DNA from: Pseudomonas mosselii
GTDB taxonomy: Bacteria; Pseudomonadota; Gammaproteobacteria; Pseudomonadales; Pseudomonadaceae
DNA length: 64,000 bases
Reading direction: 5' to 3'
Assembly: GCF_003205295.1 (NCBI RefSeq)
Contig: NZ_QJRP01000009.1
Coordinates: 124,001 to 188,000 of the forward strand
The notes under the pieces were generated by a model, which worked only from the letters and a program-made list of their open reading frames with translations, searched no databases and was not told the origin of the DNA. Shown here piece after piece: positions 17,444 to 25,885 of the stretch (the stretch's first letter is position 1; the number at the start of each line of letters is the position of its first letter). A program made the translations under genes and the position numbers.

Positions 17444-18493
17444 ATGCCTGTGCTTGTTCCGACACACCCTGACGAAAACCTGCGACCCAATACGCTCATC
17501 GCCGAGGGCCTGCTCAACCCGCGCGGCGTCTGCCTGCTGGCCGACGGCAGCCTGCTGTTGGCCGAAGCCGGCTCGGGCCTGGCCGAGCAGGTCTTCAGCG
17601 GCCGCATCAGCCGGCTGCGACCGGACCCGCGCGCCCCCGGCACCTACCTGCCCCGGGAAACCGTGGCCCAGGGTTTTCGCGCCATGAACATGCAGGTGCG
17701 CATGTGGCGCGACGAAATCATGGGCCTGTCGGATATCGCCTGCGGTGATGGCCGTTGTCTGGCCAGCCAGACCGACTACGTCAGCGGCTCGCGGTTGCTG
17801 GACCTGCAGTTCACGCCGCCCGAGCCGGTGTTTCACAGCCACGGCAACCTCAATGCGCTGTGCTATCACCCAACGCGCCGCAGTTGGCTGGCGGTGAAGC
17901 CCGATAGCAACCAGCTGGTGGAGTTCGCCGACGGCCAGCAGGAACGTGAGCTCGTGGCGTTGCCCGAGCTGCCCCAAGGCCAGGAAGCCGTGCCTGTCAC
18001 GCTGGTGTACGAACCGGCCACGGACGCGGTGCTGATCAGCCTGTTCTCCGGCGAGTTGCACGCTGACCCGGGTCGCCGGGGCATGGACTTCGCCGACAGG
18101 GCCGGCCAGGTGATCCGGGTCTGGCCGGGCAGTGGCCGGATCGAAATCGTGGTGGATGGCCTGCAACTGCCCACCGGGCTGGCGCTGGACCGCGACGGCA
18201 ACCTGCTGGTGCTGGAGCTCTGCGACAGCCTGCAGCAACCCTTGACGCCCGACTGGCAAGGCGAGCCGCGGCATGGCGGTTTTACCCGCTTCAGCGGACG
18301 GCTCCTGCATTGCAACCTGCAAACGCAGCAGGTGACAGTGCTCGCCCGCGGCCTGGATACCCCTTCCAACCTGTGCCGGGTAGAGGATGCGGTACTGGTG
18401 AGCGAAGGCATGGGGCTGGTGGGCCGGGCACTGCCGACGCCGGAGGGCGAGGCGGTGCCGTTGACTGGCCGGCTTCGGCGGGTGCAGTTGTGA
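17444..18493 (+). CDS. SMP-30/NHL-like beta-propeller protein without leader
   Basis: The product is 349 residues; GGAG precedes the ATG at 17444. Repeating blades are visible: NPRGVCLLADGSLLLAEAG, PTGLALDRDGNLLVLELCD and TPSNLCRVEDAVLVSE, as in gluconolactonase/SMP-30 and strictosidine-synthase-like propellers. No signal peptide, so probably cytoplasmic, unlike the haem proteins. It is the last gene of the tightly spaced run (32 bases after the VioB-N-like gene). A hydrolase or lactonase role is possible; metal ligands could not be assigned with certainty. Confidence 0.7.
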   Translation: MPVLVPTHPDENLRPNTLIAEGLLNPRGVCLLADGSLLLAEAGSGLAEQVFSGRISRLRPDPRAPGTYLPRETVAQGFRAMNMQVRMWRDEIMGLSDIACGDGRCLASQTDYVSGSRLLDLQFTPPEPVFHSHGNLNALCYHPTRRSWLAVKPDSNQLVEFADGQQERELVALPELPQGQEAVPVTLVYEPATDAVLISLFSGELHADPGRRGMDFADRAGQVIRVWPGSGRIEIVVDGLQLPTGLALDRDGNLLVLELCDSLQQPLTPDWQGEPRHGGFTRFSGRLLHCNLQTQQVTVLARGLDTPSNLCRVEDAVLVSEGMGLVGRALPTPEGEAVPLTGRLRRVQL

Positions 18494-18569
18494 GTGACTG
18501 CAGGCTTGAACATCCAGGCAACCCGGCGTACAAATCCTCCAGCCCTACCAATCCCGCAAGGAGCACCGG

Positions 18570-19088
18570 ATGCTGGAGCTGCACACCGATCGGTTGTACC
18601 TGCGCCCCCTGATCGAAGCCGACTGGCCGCTGTTTCTCAGGCTCCACCGCGAGCCTGATACCATGCGCCATGTGTTCGACGAGCTACCGGAAAGCGAAGT
18701 GCGCCGGGGTTTCGAGCATCGTCTGCCGGACTGGTCACCCGGCGCCGAACACTGGCTGTGCCTGGTGATGACCGACAAGGCCAGCGGCCGGGAGGTCGGG
18801 GTCACCGGCCTGCGCATGCTGCGCCAGGGCCATGCCGAGAGCGGCTACCTGCTGCTGCCCGAGTGGCACGGCCAGGGCCTGGGCAGCGAATCGCTGCGGG
18901 TTATCGTGGATTTCGCCAGCGCCACCGGCCTCACCTCGCTGGAGGCCACCGTCACCGACGGCAACACGGCCTCCTGCAGGGTCCTGGAAAAGTGCGGTTT
19001 CACCTTCGCCCGCCGTGTGCCGCAAGCCTACCGGCTGGGTGGCCGCTGGCACGACGACCTCATCTACAGCCTCGACCTGCACGGATAG
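18570..19088 (+). CDS. GNAT acetyltransferase, RimJ/RimL-like
   Basis: The product is 172 residues, ATG preceded by AAGGAG. It begins LHTDRLYLRPLIEADWPLFLRLH, the usual opening of RimJ/RimL-type N-acetyltransferases. The acetyl-CoA-binding stretch is LLPEWHGQGLGSESLRVI, and the C-terminal signature is NTASCRVLEKCGF. The substrate is unknown. It lies 76 bases after the propeller gene on the same strand, so it could be read from the same transcript, but nothing in its sequence ties it to ebo. Confidence 0.85.
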   Translation: MLELHTDRLYLRPLIEADWPLFLRLHREPDTMRHVFDELPESEVRRGFEHRLPDWSPGAEHWLCLVMTDKASGREVGVTGLRMLRQGHAESGYLLLPEWHGQGLGSESLRVIVDFASATGLTSLEATVTDGNTASCRVLEKCGFTFARRVPQAYRLGGRWHDDLIYSLDLHG

Positions 19089-19099
19089 CCCATGAACCC

Positions 19100-19165
19100 C
19101 TACCCAAGGAATTCGAGCTGGCCATCGACGCGCAGGCGCGCCAGGTCGCCGGTGCGATACAGCCG
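19100..19165 (-). pseudogene. Remnant of an NRPS adenylation domain (core A7/A8 region)
   Basis: Read on the minus strand, this piece encodes RLYRTGDLARLR followed by VDGQLEFLG and a stop. This is the near-universal NRPS adenylation core motif (YRTGDLAR...DG.LEFLGR). It starts in frame directly behind the stop codon of the 104-residue membrane protein, and no further adenylation sequence is visible on either side. It is most simply a leftover of a deleted NRPS gene. Confidence 0.6.
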
Positions 19166-19480
19166 TTAGCCGGCCAACTTGAGCACCGCCTCTTTGCGCA
19201 GCACATGCTCTCTGAATTGCGGCTCGTACGTACGCACCCATAGCAACAGCGCCCCAGCCTCAAGGCACAGCGCCGCGAGCCCGGGGATCAGCGTGTATTC
19301 CGGCCGCAGCACAGTGACGAAAACACCGACCACGGCACAGATGGCAAGGCAGCCGAAAAGAAACATGGCTCGCCAGTACTCTCGGGTCTTTGGCCCTCCC
19401 GATACCGTCGGCCCGTGGAACAGTCGGGCGTAGCGAATGGCCAGTTTCTCCACTTCCGCTTTGGTCAGGCGTTTTTTCAT
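19166..19480 (-). CDS. Small two-helix membrane protein
   Basis: The product is 104 residues from the ATG at 19480 (MKKRLTKAEVEKLAIRYARL); an upstream in-frame start would add 22 residues without a better context. Two hydrophobic helices follow (MFLFGCLAICAVVGVFVTVL and LIPGLAALCLEAGALLLWV), then a charged tail. No family recognised. Its stop codon abuts an NRPS remnant, so its C-terminus may have been changed by a deletion. Confidence 0.55.
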   Translation of the reverse strand: MKKRLTKAEVEKLAIRYARLFHGPTVSGGPKTREYWRAMFLFGCLAICAVVGVFVTVLRPEYTLIPGLAALCLEAGALLLWVRTYEPQFREHVLRKEAVLKLAG

Positions 19481-19793
19481 GCGCTGCTCACTGTTTGAAT
19501 AGACGGTAGGCAGCGTACGTCTGTCTGATGCTGCGATGCCTCCCAAGCAGTGGACTTACTGATAGGGCGATGGCGCCGATCAACGCCAACCCTGCCGCTT
19601 ATCACTCGCCCGCCGGCTCGGCACAGCTAGCGGAGCAGCTCACTCGAATCGTACTGATTTTTTAGCTAATCGTACTTTGGCCTATTTAGAAATGCCATTT
19701 TATTGATGATGCGACCTTGATACGTACTACATACCATGTTTCAAACATTGCCTGGCTTGTCGCCTGGCGCCGCCCTTCAGCCTGTCAGTCGAT
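19481..19793. other. Intergenic stretch, no gene seen
   Basis: This 313-base gap lies between the small membrane protein and the end of the LysR gene. It becomes AT-rich from about 19650 to 19740. No coding frame, repeat or clear terminator was found. Confidence 0.6.
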
Positions 19794-20702
19794 TCAGCTT
19801 GCCCCTGTGACGGCCCCCGCCAACTGTTCGCGCAACCACTGATGCGCAGGATCGCGGTGCACCCGCTCTGGCCACAGCATCAGCATCTCGAAGCCCGGCA
19901 CCACCAGGGGCGCCTCCACCACCGCGAGGGCCGGATTCCCGGCTACCAAGCGCTGCGGCAGCATGGCCACCAGGTCACTATCGACCAGCATTGGCGCAAC
20001 GCCCGAGAAGCGCGGTACCGACAGCACTACGTTGCGCGCAAGGCCCTGCTCGGCCAGGGCGTCGTCGGTGGGGCCGCTGAAGCCGCCGCCGTCGGGCGAC
20101 ACGATGACATGTTCCAGCGCGCAGAACTGCTTGAGCGTCGGCCGGCGCCTGAGACGCGGATGATCGACACGCCCGGCCAGCACGTAGCGGTCAGTGAACA
20201 GCGGGCGCTGGCGCAAGCCGGGCGGCGCATCGATGGCGATGTGGAAAGCCAGGTCCAACTCGCCCTGCTCGGCCTTGCGCACCAGTGTCGGCGGGTTCAT
20301 GTCGATCATCGCCAGGCGTGTGCCGGGGGCGGCCGCACGCAGTGCGCCCAGCGCAGGAAGCAGGATGGTCGCTTCGGTGTAGTCGGTCGCGGCCACCCGC
20401 CAGGTCAGCTGGGCCCGGGCCGGGTCGAACGGGCGCTCGGCGGCGATGGCCAGGCGTAACGCTTCCAGGGCCTGGCTCAAGGGCTCGCGCAGTGCCAGGG
20501 CGCGGGCGGTCGGGCGCATGCCGCGGGCACCCGGCAACAGCAATGGATCACCCAGCGCATCGCGCAGCCGTGCCAGCTGCACACTGACCGTCGGCTGGGC
20601 GAGGTGCAGGCGTTCGGCGGCGCGGGTGACGTTGAGCTCGGCAAGCAGCGCGTCGAGGGTGACCAGCAGGTTCAGGTCCAGACTTCGCAAGGAATCATGC
20701 AT
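19794..20702 (-). CDS. LysR-family transcriptional regulator
   Basis: The product is 302 residues. The N-terminal winged helix is typical: LRSLDLNLLVTLDALLAELNVTRAAERLHLAQPTVSVQLARLRDALGDPLL, followed by a substrate-binding domain in two lobes. It is divergent from the flavodoxin-fold quinone reductase at 20787, with 84 bases between starts. LysR proteins commonly control the divergent gene, so this is the likely regulator of that oxidoreductase. The inducer is unknown. Confidence 0.9.
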   Translation of the reverse strand: MHDSLRSLDLNLLVTLDALLAELNVTRAAERLHLAQPTVSVQLARLRDALGDPLLLPGARGMRPTARALALREPLSQALEALRLAIAAERPFDPARAQLTWRVAATDYTEATILLPALGALRAAAPGTRLAMIDMNPPTLVRKAEQGELDLAFHIAIDAPPGLRQRPLFTDRYVLAGRVDHPRLRRRPTLKQFCALEHVIVSPDGGGFSGPTDDALAEQGLARNVVLSVPRFSGVAPMLVDSDLVAMLPQRLVAGNPALAVVEAPLVVPGFEMLMLWPERVHRDPAHQWLREQLAGAVTGAS

Positions 20703-20709
20703 GGCAATA

Positions 20710-20746
20710 CCTGCAATTTCATCTATTCATTTCAACAATATGCAGG
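20710..20746. promoter_or_regulatory. Candidate LysR operator
   Basis: CCTGCA at 20710-20715 and TGCAGG at 20741-20746 form an inverted repeat in the short divergent gap, across an AT-rich centre. Position and symmetry suit a LysR site; the spacing is longer than the classic T-N11-A box, so this is tentative. Confidence 0.3.
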
Positions 20747-20786
20747 GCATCCGCATGCTTTGACCATCCCCTACCGGAGCCCGACC

Positions 20787-21566
20787 ATGAACATCCTGAT
20801 CGTCTACGCCCATCCCGAACCCCGCTCGCTCAATGCCGCCCTCAAGGACTTCGCCGTCCGCCACCTCGAAGGCCAGGGTCACCATGTCCAGGTATCGGAC
20901 CTCTATGCGATGAAGTTCAAGGCCGTGCTGGACACCGACGACAGCGTCGAACACCGCGCCGATGAGCGCTTCAACCCCTCCGACGCTTCGCGCCGGGCGT
21001 TCGCCAACGGCACCCAGGCGGCCGACATCGTCGCTGAACAGGCCAAGCTGCAGTGGGCCGACGCGGTAGTCCTGCAGTTTCCGCTGTGGTGGTTCGGCCT
21101 GCCGGCGATCCTCAAGGGCTGGGTCGAGCGCGTGTACGCCTATGGCTTCGCCTACGGTGTCGGCGAACATTCCGACCGGCACTGGGGGGATCGCTACGGC
21201 GAAGGCCGGCTGGCGGGCAAGCGCGCCATGCTGATGGTCAGCATGGGTGGCTGGGCCTCGCACTACAGCGAGCGCGGCATCAATGGCCCGCTCAACGACA
21301 TCCTGTTTCCCATCCAGCACGGCATCCTGTTCTACCCGGGGTTCGAGGTGCTGCCGCCGTTCGCGGTGTACCGCACCAGCCGGGTCGATGATGCAGGCTT
21401 TGCGGCAGCGTGCGTGGCGCTGGGCCAGCGGCTCGATGGCTTGTGGAGTGATGCGCCCATCCCGTTCCGGCGGCAGAACGGCGGGGATTATGCGATCCCG
21501 GCGCTGACCCTGCGGGCTGAGCTTGCGCCTGGTCGGGATGGTTTGGGTGTGCATGTTGCCGACTAG
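20787..21566 (+). CDS. NAD(P)H:quinone reductase-type flavoprotein (flavodoxin-like fold)
   Basis: The product is 259 residues from the ATG at 20787. It matches the DT-diaphorase/KefF-MdaB type: MNILIVYAHPEPRSLNAAL at the N-terminus, DLYAMKF, VLQFPLWWFGLPAILKGWVERV (flavin and quinone pocket) and a GWASHYSERG loop. Such enzymes reduce quinones or electrophiles by two electrons with FAD or FMN. The divergent LysR gene probably controls it. Longer open sequence upstream would cross the LysR gene and is not used. Confidence 0.88.
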   Translation: MNILIVYAHPEPRSLNAALKDFAVRHLEGQGHHVQVSDLYAMKFKAVLDTDDSVEHRADERFNPSDASRRAFANGTQAADIVAEQAKLQWADAVVLQFPLWWFGLPAILKGWVERVYAYGFAYGVGEHSDRHWGDRYGEGRLAGKRAMLMVSMGGWASHYSERGINGPLNDILFPIQHGILFYPGFEVLPPFAVYRTSRVDDAGFAAACVALGQRLDGLWSDAPIPFRRQNGGDYAIPALTLRAELAPGRDGLGVHVAD

Positions 21567-21609
21567 GTGTCCGCCACGCTGACACAATTATTTTCACCAT
21601 ATTGATAAT

Positions 21610-21621
21610 TGAAATATTTCA
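21610..21621. promoter_or_regulatory. Palindrome TGAAATATTTCA, candidate operator
   Basis: A perfect 12-base palindrome lies 79 bases before the ABC transporter operon. RpiR/MurR regulators often bind TGAAA...TTTCA-type palindromes, and this operon ends with an RpiR gene (25886). Autoregulation at this site is plausible but unproven. Confidence 0.4.
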
Positions 21622-21699
21622 TGTCATTTTCTTCTCCGTGCCCAGGTCCCTCCCAACCGGAGCCCTTGGCGGTACGCCCCACCCACCGGAGTCAAGAAC

Positions 21700-22476
21700 A
21701 TGAACAAGACAGGACTTCTCGGCGCGCTGGCACTCTGTGCCTGCAGCGCCTTCGCCCAGGCTGACGACGCCAGCCTGCGCATCGGCATCGAGGCCGCCTA
21801 CCCGCCCTTTTCCTACCGCACCCCCGAAGGCGAGCTCGCCGGCTTCGACTACGACATCGGCAATGCCCTGTGCGCGCAGATGCAGGTCAAATGCCAGTGG
21901 GTGATCCAGGAGTTCGACGGCATGATCCCGTCGTTGAAAGTGCGCAAGATAGACGCGGTGCTGTCGTCGATGTCGATCACCGAGGATCGCTTGAAGTCGG
22001 TCGACTTCACCGACAAGTACTACCAGACCCCCGGCAAGTTCGCGATGAAGGCCGGCAGCCGGCTCGACACCCCGGCGGTGGACCTCAAAGGCCGCAAGGT
22101 CGGGGTACAGCGGTCGTCCACCTATGACCGTTTCGCCACCGAGCAACTGGAACCGGCGGGGGTCGAGATCGTCCGCTACGCCTCGCAGAATGAAGCCTTC
22201 CTCGACCTGGTGTCCGGGCGCCTGGATGCCACCCTCGCCGATATCGTCAACACCGAAGAAAGTTTCATCAAGACCCCGTCAGGCCAGGGCTTTGCCCTGG
22301 TCGGCCCGGACATCGCCGACCCGCACTATTTCGGCCGCGGCGCCGGCATCGCCGTGCGCAAGGGCGACAGCGCCAACCTGACACGGCTCAATGCCGCCAT
22401 CGCCGCGATCCGCGCCAACGGCACCTACCAGCAGGTGCAACGCAAGTACTTCCCGTTCGACATCTACGGCCAATAG
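21700..22476 (+). CDS. ABC transporter periplasmic binding protein, polar amino-acid type
   Basis: The product is 258 residues with a signal peptide (MNKTGLLGALALCACSAFAQA) and the family-3 solute-binding fold: LRIGIEAAYPPFSYRTPEGELAGFDYDIG, CQWVIQEFDGMIPSL, DAVLSSMSIT. It resembles lysine/arginine/ornithine or histidine binding proteins (ArgT/HisJ group). It opens a six-gene operon with two permeases, a deacylase, an ATPase and an RpiR regulator. The deacylase suggests an acylated or modified amino acid as substrate (inference). Confidence 0.9.
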   Translation: MNKTGLLGALALCACSAFAQADDASLRIGIEAAYPPFSYRTPEGELAGFDYDIGNALCAQMQVKCQWVIQEFDGMIPSLKVRKIDAVLSSMSITEDRLKSVDFTDKYYQTPGKFAMKAGSRLDTPAVDLKGRKVGVQRSSTYDRFATEQLEPAGVEIVRYASQNEAFLDLVSGRLDATLADIVNTEESFIKTPSGQGFALVGPDIADPHYFGRGAGIAVRKGDSANLTRLNAAIAAIRANGTYQQVQRKYFPFDIYGQ

Positions 22477-22500
22477 CGCAGGCTGACGAGGGTTTTCATC

Positions 22501-23190
22501 ATGCTTCACGGCTACGGATCGAGCATTCTCGATGGCGCCTGGCTGAGCATCCACCTGGCCCTGCTGGCGATGGCCCTGGCCATCGGCCTGGGCCTGTTCG
22601 GTGCGGCCTGTCGCCTGTCCCCCCTGAAATGGCTGGCGGTACCGGGCGAGGTCTACACCACGGTGGTGCGCGGCATTCCCGACCTGGTGCTGATCCTGCT
22701 GGTGTTCTATGGCGGCCAGGACCTGGTCAACCGCCTGGCGCTGGCATTGGGTTACGAGCAGTACATCGACATCAACCCTTTCGTCGCCGGGGTCTGCACC
22801 CTGGGCTTCATCTTCGGTGCCTACCTCTCGGAGACCTTCCGCGGCGCCTTCCTGGCCATCCCCAAGGGCCAGGCCGAGGCCGGCATGGCCTACGGCATGA
22901 GCGCCCTGCAGGTGTTCCGGCGGATCAGCCTGCCGCAGATGGTGCGCCTGGCGCTGCCAGGCTTCACCAACAACTGGCTGGTGCTGACCAAGTCCACGGC
23001 GCTGATCTCGGTGATCGGCCTGCAAGACATGATGTTCAAGGCCAAGAACGCCGCCGACGCCACCCACCAGCCGTTCACCTTCTTCCTCGCCGTGGCGGCG
23101 CTGTACCTGCTGCTCACCAGTGCCTCGCTGCTGCTGTTGCGCGGCGTGGAGAAACGTTACTCGGTCGGCTTCAAAGCCGCCGAACTCTAG
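22501..23190 (+). CDS. ABC transporter permease, HisQ-like
   Basis: The product is a 229-residue inner-membrane permease of the polar amino-acid family with about five helices. The cytoplasmic EAA loop is at residues 125-150 (AEAGMAYGMSALQVFRRISLP). It begins 24 bases after the binding-protein gene and pairs with the permease at 23203 to form the channel. Confidence 0.92.
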   Translation: MLHGYGSSILDGAWLSIHLALLAMALAIGLGLFGAACRLSPLKWLAVPGEVYTTVVRGIPDLVLILLVFYGGQDLVNRLALALGYEQYIDINPFVAGVCTLGFIFGAYLSETFRGAFLAIPKGQAEAGMAYGMSALQVFRRISLPQMVRLALPGFTNNWLVLTKSTALISVIGLQDMMFKAKNAADATHQPFTFFLAVAALYLLLTSASLLLLRGVEKRYSVGFKAAEL

Positions 23191-23202
23191 GGGATCTGCC
23201 CG

Positions 23203-23901
23203 ATGACACTCGACTATCAGCTGATCTGGCAGAACCTGCCGCTGTACCTGAACGGCATCGCCCTGACCCTAAAGGTGCTGTTGATCTCGCTGGCCTGCGG
23301 CCTGGCCCTGGCGATCCCGCTGGGGTTGATGCGGGTCTCGCGCGCGTGCCTGCTGCGCTACCCCGCCTGGCTCTACACCTATGTGATCCGCGGCACGCCG
23401 ATGCTGGTGCAGCTGTTCCTGATCTACTACGGGCTGGCCCAGTTCGAGGCGGTGCGCCAGAGCCCATTGTGGCCCTACCTGTCCAGCGCCACGTTCTGCA
23501 CCTGCCTGGCGTTCGCCATCAACACCAGCGCCTACAGCGCCGAGTTGCTGGCCGGGAGCCTGCGCGCCACGCCACGCGGCGAGGTGGAGGCGGCCCGCGC
23601 CATGGGCATGTCGAGGCTGACGCTGTACCGGCGCATCCTGCTGCCCTCGGCCCTGCGCCGCACCTTGCCGCAGTACGGCAACGAGGTGCTGATGATGCTG
23701 CAGACCACCAGCCTGGCTTCGATCGTCACCCTGGTGGACATCACCGGCGCGGCCAAGACCTTCAACGCGCGCTACTACCTGCCGTTCGAGGCGTTCATCA
23801 CCGCCGGGCTGATCTACCTGGTCCTGACTTTCCTGCTGGTACGCCTGTTCAAACTGGCCGAGCGCCATTGGCTGGCCTACCTCGCCCCCCGCAAGCACTA
23901 A
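23203..23901 (+). CDS. ABC transporter permease, HisM-like
   Basis: The product is 232 residues. The order is the same as in HisM: periplasmic start, TM segments, VIRGTPMLVQLFLIYYGL, then the EAA loop at about 127-150 (EVEAARAMGMSRLTLYRRILLP). It is the second half of the heterodimeric channel, 12 bases after the first permease gene. Confidence 0.92.
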   Translation: MTLDYQLIWQNLPLYLNGIALTLKVLLISLACGLALAIPLGLMRVSRACLLRYPAWLYTYVIRGTPMLVQLFLIYYGLAQFEAVRQSPLWPYLSSATFCTCLAFAINTSAYSAELLAGSLRATPRGEVEAARAMGMSRLTLYRRILLPSALRRTLPQYGNEVLMMLQTTSLASIVTLVDITGAAKTFNARYYLPFEAFITAGLIYLVLTFLLVRLFKLAERHWLAYLAPRKH

Positions 23902-23910
23902 GGAGCTTCC

Positions 23911-25023
23911 ATGCAGCACATCGACCATATCCTGCCCTGGAGCGCCTGCGGTACCCAGCGCTCGCTGCGCGTGCTGCGCTTTGGCAGCGGCCCGCGCAAG
24001 GCCTACATCCAGGCCTCGCTGCACGCCGACGAGCTGCCGGGGATGCGCGTGGCCATCGAACTCAAGCGCCGCCTGCTCGAACTCGAGGCGCAGGGTCGGC
24101 TGCAGGCGCAGATCGAACTGGTGCCGCTGGCCAACCCGATCGGCATCGGCCAGATGTTCCAGGCCACCCACCAGGGCCGTTTCGAGTTCAACAGCGGCAA
24201 GAATTTCAATCGCGATTTTCCGGCGCTGACCGAAGCGCTGGCCGCACACCTGGAAGGCCGCCTGGGCAGCGATGGCCAGGCCAACGTGGCAACCATCCGC
24301 CAGGCCATGCTCGAGCTTCTTGACGAACTGCCCGCGCCCCACTCGGAACTGGACGGCCTGCGCCGCCAGCTGCTGCGCCACGCCTGCGACGCCGACCTGG
24401 TGCTGGACCTGCACTGCGACTTCGAATCGGTGATGCTGCTGTACGCCATGCCGCAGCACTGGACCCAGCTGCGTCCGCTGGCCGCCCGCCTCGGCGCGCA
24501 AGCGGCGCTGCTGGCCGAGGGCGCCGGCGGCGATGCCTTCGACGAAGCCTGCTCGGCGCCGTGGCTGCACCTTCGCGAGTACTTCCCCGAGGCCGAAATT
24601 CCCCTGGCCTGCGTGGCGACCACCATCGAGTTGCGTGGCATGGCCGACACCGAGCGCGAGCAATGCCAGGCCAGCGCCGAGCAGATCCTCGGCTACCTTG
24701 CCGATCAAGGCCTGATCAGCGGCCCGTGGCCGCCCGCACCGGAGCATTGCTGCCAGCCCACGCCCTTCGCCGGGGCGCAGTATGCCTACGCCGAGCACCC
24801 GGGGGTGGTCAGCTACCTGCAGCCGCTGGGCGCGCAGGTGCGGGTCGGCGATCCGCTGTTCGAAGTGCTCGATCCGCTCAGCGACCGCCACAGCGTGGTC
24901 AGGGCCACCACCGACGGCATCCTCTACGCCCGCGAACGCCTGCGCTTCGCCCAGCCCGGCCTGTGGCTGGCCAAGGTCGCCGGCAGCACCTCCATCCGCC
25001 AAGGTCGCTTGCTCAGCGACTGA
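23911..25023 (+). CDS. Succinylglutamate desuccinylase/aspartoacylase-family deacylase
   Basis: The product is 370 residues. AAGGAG precedes the ATG. Zinc ligands of the family are visible: H38 and E41 in SLHADELPG and H168 in LDLHCD, as in AstE, aspartoacylase and DoeB. These enzymes hydrolyse N-acyl amino acids. A C-terminal biotinyl-like beta segment (HPGVVSYLQPLGAQVRVGDPLF) is common in this branch. Placement between the permease and ATPase genes of an amino-acid ABC transporter suggests that imported N-acyl amino acids are deacylated. The exact substrate is unknown. Confidence 0.85.
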   Translation: MQHIDHILPWSACGTQRSLRVLRFGSGPRKAYIQASLHADELPGMRVAIELKRRLLELEAQGRLQAQIELVPLANPIGIGQMFQATHQGRFEFNSGKNFNRDFPALTEALAAHLEGRLGSDGQANVATIRQAMLELLDELPAPHSELDGLRRQLLRHACDADLVLDLHCDFESVMLLYAMPQHWTQLRPLAARLGAQAALLAEGAGGDAFDEACSAPWLHLREYFPEAEIPLACVATTIELRGMADTEREQCQASAEQILGYLADQGLISGPWPPAPEHCCQPTPFAGAQYAYAEHPGVVSYLQPLGAQVRVGDPLFEVLDPLSDRHSVVRATTDGILYARERLRFAQPGLWLAKVAGSTSIRQGRLLSD

Positions 25024-25042
25024 CTCCTGCGAGTACCGACTG

Positions 25043-25807
25043 ATGAACAAACTGCAAATCCACGACCTGCACAAAAGCTACGGCAACCACCAGGTGCTCA
25101 AGGGCGTTTCGCTGCAGGCCGACGCCGGTGATGTGATCAGCATCATCGGCTCCAGCGGCTCGGGCAAGAGCACCTTCCTGCGCTGCATCAACCTGCTCGA
25201 GCAACCCAATGCCGGGCAGATCCTGGTCAACGGCGAACAGCTCAAGCTGCGCGAATGCGCACGCGGCGGGCTGCGCGCTGCAGACCCGCGCCAGCTGCAG
25301 CGCCTGCGCGCGCGGCTGAGCATGGTCTTCCAGCACTTCAACCTGTGGTCGCACATGAGCGCCCTGGAAAACGTCATGGAAGCCCCGGTGCACGTGCTCG
25401 GCATGAACCGCAAGGAGGCCCGGGACAAGGCCGAGCACTACCTGGCCAAGGTCGGTGTCGGCCATCGCCGCGACGCCTACCCGGCGCACATGTCCGGTGG
25501 CGAGCAGCAACGGGTGGCCATTGCCCGGGCGCTGGCCATGGAGCCCGAGGTGATGCTGTTCGACGAGCCGACCTCGGCGCTCGACCCGGAACTGGTGGGC
25601 GAGGTGCTCAAGGTCATGCAGGACCTGGCCCAGGAGGGCCGCACCATGGTCGTGGTCACCCACGAAATGGGCTTCGCCCGCGAGGTGTCCAACCAGTTGC
25701 TGTTCCTCCACCAGGGCCAGGCCGAGGAGCGCGGCGACCCACGCGAAGTGCTGGCCCGGCCGCAGTCCGAACGCCTGCGCCAGTTCCTCGCCGGCAGCCT
25801 GAAGTAA
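25043..25807 (+). CDS. ABC transporter ATPase, HisP-like
   Basis: The product is 254 residues from the ATG at 25043. Walker A is GSSGSGKST (about 36-44), the signature is SGGEQQRVAIARALA, Walker B is VMLFDEPTSALDPE, and the switch His is in VVVTHEMGFA. It belongs to the polar amino-acid importer class (HisP/ArtP) and should power the two permeases upstream. It starts 19 bases after the deacylase gene. Confidence 0.93.
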   Translation: MNKLQIHDLHKSYGNHQVLKGVSLQADAGDVISIIGSSGSGKSTFLRCINLLEQPNAGQILVNGEQLKLRECARGGLRAADPRQLQRLRARLSMVFQHFNLWSHMSALENVMEAPVHVLGMNRKEARDKAEHYLAKVGVGHRRDAYPAHMSGGEQQRVAIARALAMEPEVMLFDEPTSALDPELVGEVLKVMQDLAQEGRTMVVVTHEMGFAREVSNQLLFLHQGQAEERGDPREVLARPQSERLRQFLAGSLK

Positions 25808-25885
25808 GCGCCAGGGCGCTCTGCGGCACCGCCGCCGGGCGCCTTGGGATACACTACCGGCAACTTTCAGGGAGCGTCGCGCCGG

